A stretch of 9,403 nt of DNA from contig URFU01000087.1 of assembly GCA_900547125.1 (NCBI GenBank), positions 1 through 9,403 on the forward strand. The letters are read 5' to 3'. Below are positions 1 to 4,989 of the stretch, piece after piece (positions within the stretch are counted from its first letter, which is position 1; each line of letters begins with the position of its first letter). The notes beneath the pieces were generated by a model, which saw only the letters and a program-made list of their open reading frames with translations, ran no database searches and was not told the DNA's origin. The position numbers and the translations under genes were made by a program. This DNA comes from an uncultured Collinsella sp. Lineage in GTDB: Bacteria > Actinomycetota > Coriobacteriia > Coriobacteriales > Coriobacteriaceae.

Positions 1-330
1 TGGTTCGATGTCTGCCCGGATGCGACACTGAAGTGAGTGTCCATCCTCGCAGTATCCGGTTCTCAAGGTGCACGCCTGCGCGGTACATCCGGTCCCACCG
101 GGCCGCGCGGCAAGGAGATATATTGCCAGACCGCGAAGCCGAGTGGGACGTCAATTCCACTCTTCACAAGTCCTACACAACATATCGCTTCCTATATAAG
201 TAATAGAAAGGCTGGTGCAGAAATACTGCACGTATCAGATGATGACCCTTCGGTTAGGAGATATATACAGATCGGTCACCTGTAAGTGTCTATCTACCCG
301 CGCTTTTACAATATAAACCAGCGCTTTCGA
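1..330 (-). promoter_or_regulatory. Gene-free region; possible rRNA-operon leader on the minus strand
   Basis: I find no convincing gene here. Read on the minus strand, bases 52-68 give CTTGAGAACCGGATAC, which resembles the conserved TTGAGAAC element of actinobacterial rRNA leaders and 16S-23S spacers. Next to it are two strong dyads: 74-111 (nine-pair outer stem with one bulge, inner CCGGT/ACCGG) and 18-46 (eleven pairs with one bulged base, six-base loop). Further dyads sit at 141-162 (GAGTGG/CCACTC) and 215-231 (GTGCAG/CTGCAC). Several AT-rich TATATA-like stretches and a TTGACG (149-154) occur, but no -35/-10 pair with good spacing stands out. The inference is a promoter and leader feeding an rRNA operon beyond base 1. 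It could equally be an unrelated structured intergenic region. Confidence 0.3.
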
Positions 331-332
331 TG

Positions 333-368
333 AAAAAGAGGGAGTGCCGCGCACAGTGCGACACTCCC
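333..368 (-). terminator. Intrinsic terminator of the infC-rpmI-rplT operon
   Basis: Eleven-pair stem (340-350 with 358-368; one pair is G-U in the minus-strand RNA) with a seven-base loop, followed on the minus strand by five T at 337-333. It begins about 20 bases after the rplT stop codon, the expected place for the end of this operon. Confidence 0.9.
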
Positions 369-389
369 CTAGCGATTCAACAGAATCTA

Positions 390-749
390 TTAGGCCTCGA
401 GAGCCTTCTTGGCAATGGCAGCCAGCTCGTTGAAGGACTCGATGTCCTCGTAAGCCATCTGAGCCAGGACCTTGCGGTCGAGCTCGATACCGGCAACCTT
501 CAGGCCGTGCATGAACTGAGAGTAAGAGATGTCGTTCAGGCGAGCGGCAGCGTTGATGCGGGTGATCCAGAGAGAGCGAATCTCGCGCTTCTTGTTGCGA
601 CGGTCACGATACTGATACTGCAGGGAGTGCTGGACCTGCTCTTTAGCATGCTTGTAAGTACGCGAAGCGGCACCGTAGTAACCCTTCGCACGGTGCATAA
701 CGGTACGGCGCTTCTTCTTGGCGGCAACAGCGCGCTTAATACGTGCCAT
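390..749 (-). CDS. rplT: 50S ribosomal protein L20
   Basis: This is 23S rRNA-binding protein L20, needed early in assembly of the large ribosomal subunit; in several bacteria it also represses its own operon. The 119-residue length is normal for the family. The very basic N-terminus (MARIKRAVAAKKKRR), the central segment around residues 47-71 (YRDRRNKKREIRSLWITRINAAARL) and the conserved C-terminal part containing GIELDRKVLAQMA are all present. An AGGAG at 760-764 precedes the ATG by ten bases. It is the last gene of the cluster, 46 bases after rpmI, and is followed by a strong intrinsic terminator. Nothing is unusual in the protein. If L20 autoregulation operates here, its target would be the leader upstream of infC; that is inferred from other bacteria. 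Confidence 0.97.
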   Translation of the reverse strand: MARIKRAVAAKKKRRTVMHRAKGYYGAASRTYKHAKEQVQHSLQYQYRDRRNKKREIRSLWITRINAAARLNDISYSQFMHGLKVAGIELDRKVLAQMAYEDIESFNELAAIAKKALEA

Positions 750-795
750 GTTCTATCAACTCCTAGACGGTTAAACGAAAAACGGGAACGCGAAC

Positions 796-987
796 TTAGG
801 CGAGACGCGACTTGATGACCTTGCGGTCGGCAGCGGCGATCTCGGTCTCCTGACGGAAGCCACGCTTACGCTTGGTGGACTTCTTGCTCAGGATGTGGCT
901 CTTGAAAGCCTTGGCGCGCATAAGCTTGCCGGTACCAGTCTTGCGGAAACGCTTCTTGGTGCCGCTGTGGGACTTCATCTTAGGCAT
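796..987 (-). CDS. rpmI: 50S ribosomal protein L35
   Basis: This is the small basic large-subunit protein L35. The 63-residue length is typical, and the N-terminus MPKMKSHSGTKKRFRKTGTG carries the family pattern of K-x-K-(S/T)-x-x-(G/S)-x-x-K-R-(F/V). The internal HILSKKSTKRKR segment is also typical. The ribosome binding site AGGAG at 994-998 lies six bases before the ATG, a good spacing. It sits between infC (32-base gap) and rplT (46-base gap), the widely conserved order IF3-L35-L20. No promoter or terminator is apparent on either side, so it is very probably co-transcribed with its neighbours. Confidence 0.97.
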   Translation of the reverse strand: MPKMKSHSGTKKRFRKTGTGKLMRAKAFKSHILSKKSTKRKRGFRQETEIAAADRKVIKSRLA

Positions 988-1019
988 GAAATACTCCTTA
1001 ATCGGTTACAGAACACTAG

Positions 1020-1574
1020 TTACTTGGTATCGCTTGCCGCTTTATCCTCATCGAAGGCGCCCTTAATCGGGGCGAGCAGCATAAGCATGTTACGGCCTTC
1101 CATCTTAGGCTTGGACTCGACCGTAGCGTAAGGCTTGAGATCCTCGGCGAGACGCTCGAGAACGTTAAGACCCTGCTCCGGGTGAGCCATCTCACGGCCG
1201 CGGAACATGATGGTGATCTTAACGCGTGCGCCCTTCTTGAGGAAACGCAGAACGTGGCCCTTCTTGGTCTCGTAGTCGCCAACGTCGATCTTGGGTCGGA
1301 ACTTCATTTCCTTGACCTCGACCTTGGACTGGTTCTTACGAGCGGCCTTGGCCTTCATGGCCTGCTGGTACTTGAACTTACCGTAGTCCATGACCTTGCA
1401 AACCGGCGGCTCCGCATTGGGAGCGATCTCGACCAGGTCGAGACCCTGATCGTCGGCGACGCGCTGGGCATCGCGGATGGCGAACAGGCCGAGCTGAGAG
1501 CCATCGACGCCAATCAAACGGCACGAAGATGCAGTGATCTCGTCGTTGATGCGGGTGTCATCAGACTTAGCTAT
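1020..1574 (-). CDS. infC: Translation initiation factor IF-3, probable AUA start codon
   Basis: IF-3 binds the 30S subunit, prevents premature 50S joining and checks the initiator tRNA and start codon. The 184-residue product has the family layout: an N-terminal domain at about residues 9-75 (RINDEI, then DLVEIAPNAEPPVCKVMDYGK), a lysine-rich linker, and a C-terminal domain at about 85-170 (VKEMKFRP, FRGREMAHPEQG, MEGRNMLMLLAP). A short acidic tail follows. I place the start at ATA (1574-1572) because a strong GGAGG lies eight bases upstream. The in-frame ATG at 1589-1587 contains that same GGAGG just after it and has only a T-tract before it. Rare start codons (AUU in E. coli) are characteristic of infC and let IF-3 repress its own synthesis. 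First gene of infC-rpmI-rplT. The gene is certain; the start is likely. Confidence 0.95.
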   Translation of the reverse strand: MAKSDDTRINDEITASSCRLIGVDGSQLGLFAIRDAQRVADDQGLDLVEIAPNAEPPVCKVMDYGKFKYQQAMKAKAARKNQSKVEVKEMKFRPKIDVGDYETKKGHVLRFLKKGARVKITIMFRGREMAHPEQGLNVLERLAEDLKPYATVESKPKMEGRNMLMLLAPIKGAFDEDKAASDTK

Positions 1575-1582
1575 TTTCCCTA

Positions 1583-1587
1583 CCTCC
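1583..1587 (-). promoter_or_regulatory. Ribosome binding site that decides the infC start
   Basis: GGAGG ends eight bases before the ATA codon at 1574-1572, an optimal spacing. It lies only one base inside the reading frame that would open at the ATG at 1589, so it cannot serve that ATG. No other purine-rich site precedes that ATG. Confidence 0.7.
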
Positions 1588-1589
1588 AT

Positions 1590-1751
1590 TCATAAAAAAA
1601 TAACCCGGCACTTCTCAGCAGCCAGGTCGTACACATAGACATCCTCGATTTGAGGAAGTGAATCTAAGTTGTATGACCAGTCAGCTGCTCATTGGCGCCA
1701 AAAGGTGGGAACCCTCGGGTTCCTCTTTAGGGCATTGCGGGAACAACGCCT
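1590..1751 (-). promoter_or_regulatory. Structured 5' leader of the infC-rpmI-rplT operon
   Basis: This is an untranslated stretch between the candidate promoter and infC. Besides the terminator-like hairpin at its 3' end it contains GGAACC/GGTTCC with a four-base loop (1708-1723) and TCCTC/GAGGA with a five-base loop (1642-1656). Length and position match an L20-type autoregulatory leader, but I cannot recognise the 23S-mimicking L20 site by eye. Control by L20 or by another signal is inferred. Confidence 0.5.
1594..1628 (-). terminator. Attenuator-like intrinsic terminator just before infC
   Basis: On the minus strand GACCTGGC (1628-1621) pairs with GCCGGGTT (1609-1602), eight pairs including two G-U. 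The loop has eleven bases, and a TATTTTTTT tract runs to 1594. It ends only about 20 bases before the infC start and after a ~120-base leader, so it would stop operon transcription unless read through. In Bacillus, and in similar leaders, L20 controls the same operon by premature termination; operation here is inferred. Confidence 0.65.
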
Positions 1752-1756
1752 TGTGG

Positions 1757-1785
1757 ATAATAACACGCGCAGCGCGTTATCACAT
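1757..1785 (-). promoter_or_regulatory. Candidate promoter of the infC operon, overlapped by an inverted repeat
   Basis: On the minus strand TATTAT (1762-1757) has an upstream TG one base away (1765-1764), an extended -10 element. The -35 hexamer at 1785-1780 (ATGTGA) is poor, which an extended -10 can tolerate. An inverted repeat ATAAC-CGC/GCG-GTTAT spans 1760-1780, covering the spacer and part of the -10, and could be an operator. Transcription would begin near 1750. Confidence 0.4.
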
Positions 1786-1795
1786 TACGTACACG

Positions 1796-1818
1796 AAAAA
1801 GGGGGCCTTGACCCCCTT
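1796..1818 (-). terminator. Second copy of the tRNA-Leu terminator
   Basis: AAGGGGG (1818-1812) pairs with CCCCCTT (1805-1799) around a six-base loop, followed by a T-tract to 1796 on the minus strand. It is the repeat twin of the terminator at 1980-2002 and lies just upstream of the infC promoter, so it would insulate that operon from tRNA read-through. Confidence 0.8.
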
Positions 1819-1837
1819 GAACGCTCTTTTGCATGTA

Positions 1838-1860
1838 TGGTGCCCGAGGCGAGACTCGAA
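1838..1860 (-). pseudogene. tRNA-Leu 3'-end remnant
   Basis: These 23 bases are identical to the 3' end of the intact tRNA-Leu: part of the T loop, the 3' T stem, the 3' acceptor strand, discriminator A and CCA. The preceding bases (minus-strand GACCC) do not pair with the T stem, and no D arm or anticodon arm precedes them. It is a truncated copy, not a functional tRNA. Confidence 0.85.
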
Positions 1861-1975
1861 GGGTCTTCGCTTCGCGAAGCCCCGGGCTTCGGGCGCATGG
1901 CGCCCTCGCCACGCTCCGCTACAAACAGGCCACAGGACTGTTTGCTTAACGCTCCGCGCGCTCATGCGAGTTCGG
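1861..1975. other. Palindrome-rich segment between the two tRNA-end repeats
   Basis: This 115-bp stretch is full of short dyads. There is a perfect 12-base palindrome GCTTCGCGAAGC (1869-1880), GGGCGC/GCGCCC with a three-base loop (1891-1905), and CAAACAG/CTGTTTG with a nine-base loop (1922-1944). The last dyad is bracketed by an 8-bp direct repeat CGCTCCGC (1913-1920 and 1950-1957). I see no gene in it. Confidence 0.75.
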
Positions 1976-2044
1976 CACGAAAAAGGGGGCCGCAACCCCC
2001 TTGAACGCTCCTTTGCATGTATGGTGCCCGAGGCGAGACTCGAA
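1976..2044. repeat. Direct repeat, copy 2 (overlaps the intact tRNA-Leu)
   Basis: This is the partner of 1792-1860. Its right part is the 3' end of the functional tRNA-Leu and its left part is that gene's terminator, so it is the likely parent copy. Confidence 0.9.
1980..2002 (-). terminator. Intrinsic terminator of tRNA-Leu
   Basis: AAGGGGG (2002-1996) pairs with CCCCCTT (1989-1983) around a six-base loop, followed by T's to 1980 on the minus strand. It starts 20 bases after the encoded CCA. Confidence 0.88.
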
Positions 2045-2108
2045 CTCGCACGTTGTTGCCAACGGTGGATTTTGAGTCCACTGCGTCTGCCAATTCCGCC
2101 ACTCGGGC
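2022..2108 (-). tRNA. tRNA-Leu (anticodon CAA)
   Basis: This 87-nt gene includes an encoded CCA end (2024-2022). The acceptor stem GCCCGAG/CTCGGGC has seven perfect pairs. The D arm is GCG/CGC, and the anticodon stem GTGGA/TCCAC encloses the loop CTCAAAA. The anticodon CAA (2074-2072) reads UUG codons. The long variable arm CGTTG-GCAA-CAACG marks a class II tRNA, and the T stem is GCGAG/CTCGC. All arms pair correctly, so the gene looks functional. It lies alone, 39 bases after the transglutaminase-like gene, with its own terminator. Its last 23 bases recur at 1838-1860. Confidence 0.96.
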
Positions 2109-2124
2109 ACGTAATGCGTGAGTT

Positions 2125-2133
2125 AGTTTATCA
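2125..2133 (-). promoter_or_regulatory. Candidate extended -10 promoter for tRNA-Leu
   Basis: Minus-strand TGATAAACT gives a TGn extension and a TAAACT hexamer ending 16 bases before the tRNA 5' end. No good -35 is seen at 17-18 bases; the upstream part would lie inside the end of the preceding gene. Confidence 0.3.
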
Positions 2134-2147
2134 CAGCTTTCTGCCGA

Positions 2148-3581
2148 TTAGTCCGAAAATGGAACTTCGAGCATTTCGATGAGTTCGACCGTGCGGAGCA
2201 TCTCGCGCTGACGACATCCGCGACCGTCGACCGAAGCCTCACCCATCTGGTTATCGTAGGGGTCCTCGCGCATGCCATTAAAGACAGGTTCAAACCCCGC
2301 CTGGAACCGACAGTTTGCCACCATGCGCCACGGATCGAGGTTGCCAAAGTAGTGGCGGCGGCGCCATTCCTCCCCCATCCTGCGAGCAGAAGATCCAAAT
2401 GACACGTCGGCGTTGAGCCAACCGGTCTGCGGCGTATAGAACTCTGCCCAGTCGTGCGACCCCACCGAATCGGGCGCAACATACAGGCCGCTCTGCCAAC
2501 GGGCAGGCACGCCCGCGATACGGCACATGGTGATAAACGTGAGCGCCATAACGCCGCAATCGCCGCGGAGCGAATGCGCACAGTCATCGGCAATAGATCC
2601 CAAAAGCAAGTACGGCGGTTGATAGCGATAGTCGACATACTGCGTCAGATAATCATAGATAGCACGGGCGCGATCGAGCGGATCCTCGAGTCCGCCAACA
2701 ACACTGGCCGTCAGCTGCTGCAGGTACGGCGTAAATGCAATGTGCGGACGGTCCTCGGAAATATCCTCGGGCAGAGGCGCGTCCATACGCGGATGAACCG
2801 GAAGTGTGCCACCGTAGACATCACAATAAGCAGCATCGATGTGATAACGATAGGTCACCGAGAATGAGCATTCACTCGAAGAAGACCACGAGGCGGTACG
2901 CGCCGAAGCGTTCGCGGGAGCAATGGCACCCTCCGGCGTCATGTCGAGAATCTCGACCCGAGACTGCTGACGGCAGGCAGCCGCGACGGGAAGCCAAGCG
3001 CGAACGGTCTCCCCCTCTAGAGCGCCCGGGACAGACACAGACGCTTTAAGCGTAATGACGCGAGCCAATCCGTTTTGCGACTCCATCTCCTTGAGCATCT
3101 CGTTGCGCAGTGCAATTCCGTCCGTAGGATCGGACCGCATGCCGGGGACTTCTTTGGGATATACGCGAAGCGAATCGAGGAAGTTGTCGAGAACGAACAG
3201 CTCGCCGTCGATAAAGCGCCAGTCAATACGCTTACGGTCAATCAGATCGTCAAACTGCTCCTCGGTAAACTCAGGCCACTCCTCGCGAATCATCGCAATA
3301 GCTCGATCGCGCGACACCGAAAAATGAAGCGGCGTCTCAAGCATGCGATACCGCTCGGCACGAACGCAGGCAGCAAGCGAGGGATCGGGATTTTGGGCAA
3401 GTAGGCGGTCGCAAGCCTCAATAGCCTGCGAAAGATACCCCGCGTCCTTTAAGCGCAGGATCTCGGGTGGCAAGCCAACATCTAGAAAACGGAAGTCATC
3501 ATTGCAAACATCAACAGAGCAACCAACCGGCCCCTCGTCAATAACCTTCCCATCCGAAGGCAGCACATTAATAACAGCCAT
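2148..3581 (-). CDS. Transglutaminase-like domain protein
   Basis: This 477-residue protein has a C-terminal transglutaminase-like core of the cysteine-protease fold. Cys342 (in RGDCGVMA), His376 (in GSHDWAEFY) and Asp392 (in WLNADVSFG) form an intact triad, so catalysis is plausible as a peptidase, amidase or cross-linking enzyme. The substrate is unknown. Residues up to about 170 are an unrecognised, largely helical region. A beta-rich part with a Ser-rich stretch (residues ~229-237) lies before the catalytic core. I chose the ATG at 3581 because GGAG lies six bases upstream. An upstream in-frame GTG (3662) would add 27 residues, including a hydrophobic stretch (APLLGLSFYLATMGF) that could act as a membrane anchor, but it lacks a clear ribosome binding site and would contain the candidate promoter. 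With the chosen start no signal peptide is seen, suggesting a cytoplasmic protein. It has no functional partner nearby. Confidence 0.85.
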   Translation of the reverse strand: MAVINVLPSDGKVIDEGPVGCSVDVCNDDFRFLDVGLPPEILRLKDAGYLSQAIEACDRLLAQNPDPSLAACVRAERYRMLETPLHFSVSRDRAIAMIREEWPEFTEEQFDDLIDRKRIDWRFIDGELFVLDNFLDSLRVYPKEVPGMRSDPTDGIALRNEMLKEMESQNGLARVITLKASVSVPGALEGETVRAWLPVAAACRQQSRVEILDMTPEGAIAPANASARTASWSSSSECSFSVTYRYHIDAAYCDVYGGTLPVHPRMDAPLPEDISEDRPHIAFTPYLQQLTASVVGGLEDPLDRARAIYDYLTQYVDYRYQPPYLLLGSIADDCAHSLRGDCGVMALTFITMCRIAGVPARWQSGLYVAPDSVGSHDWAEFYTPQTGWLNADVSFGSSARRMGEEWRRRHYFGNLDPWRMVANCRFQAGFEPVFNGMREDPYDNQMGEASVDGRGCRQREMLRTVELIEMLEVPFSD

Positions 3582-3615
3582 ACCAAACTCCAAGTCATTA
3601 GAACTCTTGAAGCCC

Positions 3616-3644
3616 ATTGTAGCGAGATAAAAAGAAAGCCCCAA
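3616..3644 (-). promoter_or_regulatory. Candidate promoter of the transglutaminase-like gene
   Basis: On the minus strand TTGGGG (3644-3639) and TACAAT (3621-3616) are separated by exactly 17 bases. The -10 is close to consensus and lies about 35 bases before the preferred start codon, which supports that start. Confidence 0.5.
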
Positions 3645-3687
3645 CAAGGGAGCCATCAACACCGTCGAACGGTAGTCAAAAAAATGA

Positions 3688-3776
3688 ATTCAGCCCAGTA
3701 ACCCTGTAGCGAGTTAACGAAGGAGGCCCCGTTCACCCGAAGCTTTTCCCATTGCGCGACTTCTGGCAAAACAAGG
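3688..3776. repeat. Intergenic repeat, copy 1 (half element)
   Basis: This 89-bp copy shares with 3784-3870 the opening ATTCAGCCCAGTAACCCTG, a middle CGAAGGA-GCCCCGT and the end GCGCGACTTCTGGCAAAAC. The stretch between the last two blocks has diverged. It matches only the left arm and loop of the palindrome described below; no right arm follows. Confidence 0.8.
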
Positions 3777-3783
3777 ATCATTT

Positions 3784-3870
3784 ATTCAGCCCAGTAACCC
3801 TGCGGCGTTAAACGAAGGAAGCCCCGTCCCCCGGAACTGTTTCCTTGGCGCGACTTCTGGCAAAACCAGG
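3784..3870. repeat. Intergenic repeat, copy 2
   Basis: This is the partner of 3688-3776, seven bases away in tandem. Its right half forms the left arm and loop of the long palindrome at 3817-3908, so this copy belongs to a more complete element. Confidence 0.8.
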
Positions 3871-3908
3871 TGAGCGCAAAGGAAACAGTGTAGGGAGACG
3901 GGGCTTCC
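3817..3908. repeat. Long inverted repeat downstream of fba; possible terminator
   Basis: Two 35-base arms (3817-3851 and 3874-3908) pair at 30 of 35 positions around a 22-base loop, which itself holds CTGG/CCAG. It starts 20 bases after the fba stop codon. On the minus strand it is followed by TTCGTTT rather than a clean T-run, so it may end or protect the fba transcript. It could equally be a REP- or MITE-like element. Both roles are inferred. Confidence 0.75.
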
Positions 3909-3928
3909 GGTGGGAAGTTTAGCGACGC

Positions 3929-4795
3929 TTACGCCTTGTTGACGGAGCCAAACTCCTCCATGAGCTCCTTGGTGCGGGCAACGATGTTGTCGCGACCAGG
4001 CTTGAGGAGCTTGCGGGGGTCGAAGCCCTTGCCCTGCTGATCCTTGCCAGCCTCGATGTACTCGCGGACGCCCTTGGCGAAGACGAGCTGCAGGTCGGTG
4101 TTGACGTTGATCTTGGAGATGCCCAGGGAGATGGCCTTCTTGATCTGATCCTCGGGGATGCCGGTACCACCGTGCAGAACGAGGGGCAGGTCACCGGTCT
4201 GAGCCTTGATCTCGCCCAGACGCTCGAAGGAAAGGCCAGCCCAGTCGGCAGGGTACACGCCGTGGATGTTGCCGATACCGCATGCGAGGAAGTCGACGCC
4301 CAGGTCAGCAATCTGCTTGCACTCAGCAGGATCAGCGAGCTCGCCGTTGGAGGTCACGCCGTCCTCGGTGCCGCCAATGCCGCCGACCTCGGCCTCGATG
4401 GACATGCCCTTGGAATGGGCAAGCTCAACGAGCTCCTTGGTGCGGTCGAGGTTAAGCTGGAAGGTCTCCTCGTGAGAGCCGTCATACATGATGGACGTAA
4501 AGCCGGCCTCGATGCACTTGAAGCAGTCCTCGTAAGAACCGTGATCGAGGTGAAGGGCGACGGGAACGGTAACGCCCGTGGCCTCGACGGCAGCCTTGAC
4601 CATGTCGGCGCAGACCTTGAAACCGCCCATCCACTTAGCGGCACCAGCGGTGCACTGAAGGATCAGCGGAGACTTGGCCTCCTCTGCGGCCTGGAGAATA
4701 GCCAGGGTCCACTCGAGGTTGTTGGTGTTGAAGGCACCGAGACCATACTTGCCGGCCTCGGCCTTCTTGAGCATGTCTGCTGCGTTGACGAGCAT
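3929..4795 (-). CDS. fba: Class II fructose-1,6-bisphosphate aldolase
   Basis: This zinc-dependent enzyme reversibly cleaves fructose-1,6-bisphosphate to dihydroxyacetone phosphate and glyceraldehyde-3-phosphate, a central step of glycolysis and gluconeogenesis in the cytoplasm. The product has 288 residues, the size of the short class II enzymes. Visible motifs are LHLDHGSY with the likely catalytic Asp84 and zinc ligand His85, SIEAEVGG (Glu134/Glu136), GNIHG with zinc ligand His178, VLHGGTG with zinc ligand His208, and NVNTDLQ (230-235) for substrate phosphate binding. The start is the ATG at 4795, preceded by AGGAGG (4804-4809) at an eight-base spacing. The reading frame stays open upstream, but no comparable site exists there. 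Related tagatose- or ketose-bisphosphate aldolases share this fold, so fructose specificity is likely rather than proven. It appears monocistronic. Confidence 0.95.
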   Translation of the reverse strand: MLVNAADMLKKAEAGKYGLGAFNTNNLEWTLAILQAAEEAKSPLILQCTAGAAKWMGGFKVCADMVKAAVEATGVTVPVALHLDHGSYEDCFKCIEAGFTSIMYDGSHEETFQLNLDRTKELVELAHSKGMSIEAEVGGIGGTEDGVTSNGELADPAECKQIADLGVDFLACGIGNIHGVYPADWAGLSFERLGEIKAQTGDLPLVLHGGTGIPEDQIKKAISLGISKINVNTDLQLVFAKGVREYIEAGKDQQGKGFDPRKLLKPGRDNIVARTKELMEEFGSVNKA

Positions 4796-4835
4796 AAAAG
4801 AAACCTCCTGTAAGGTTGCTCCGATAACGCCTGAG

Positions 4836-4864
4836 ATTTTACCACGGCGCACCCGAGCATAAAC
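4836..4864 (-). promoter_or_regulatory. Candidate extended -10 promoter of fba
   Basis: The minus strand reads TGGTAAAAT (4844-4836), an extended -10 about 40 bases before the start codon. The -35 hexamer at 4864-4859 (GTTTAT) is weak. Just upstream, TTCGT/ACGAA arms (4866-4870 and 4877-4881) six bases apart form a dyad that could bind a regulator. Confidence 0.45.
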
Positions 4865-4989
4865 GTTCGTTTGTTCACGAATATCGTCCAAACAGACTTT
4901 TTTGACCGTTTGCCCTACGGAATCGACCCGTTGGGGAAAAATAGCTTGACGTCTGGACGCTTCTCGTGCTTCAAAAGCCGACCATTAAG

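Larger units (their letters stand above)
1792..1860. repeat. Direct repeat, copy 1 (tRNA 3' end plus terminator)
   Basis: This 69-bp copy matches 1976-2044 at 65 of 69 positions, with an offset of exactly 184 bases. Three of the four differences fall in the terminator loop, so the stem is unchanged. It contains the last 23 bases of tRNA-Leu, the spacer and a terminator. Confidence 0.9.

Noticed and set aside
1..36. Possible C-terminal tail of a plus-strand gene (WFDVCPDATLK, stop at 34-36)
   Set aside because: Eleven codons are not enough evidence, and the stop codon lies in the loop region of a hairpin that fits better as minus-strand leader structure.
37..285. Plus-strand 82-codon reading frame with a GTG start
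   Set aside because: It has no ribosome binding site and low-complexity content, and it overlaps strong dyads and rRNA-leader-like sequence on the other strand.
1792..2044. CRISPR-like repeat-spacer structure from the two 69-bp repeats
   Set aside because: There are only two copies, they consist of tRNA and terminator sequence, and no cas genes are present.
1658..2182. Plus-strand reading frames across the tRNA-Leu repeats (174 and 111 codons)
   Set aside because: They run antisense through a functional tRNA, its terminators and palindromes; this is a common false-ORF pattern.
3661..3684. T-run and small ACCGT/ACGGT hairpin upstream of the transglutaminase-like gene
   Set aside because: The hairpin precedes no T-run in the direction of transcription and the T-run follows no stable stem, so no terminator can be supported.
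4172..4813. 213-codon plus-strand open frame opposite fba
   Set aside because: It is a shadow of fba codon bias, with Leu/Gly/Val-rich content and no recognisable family.
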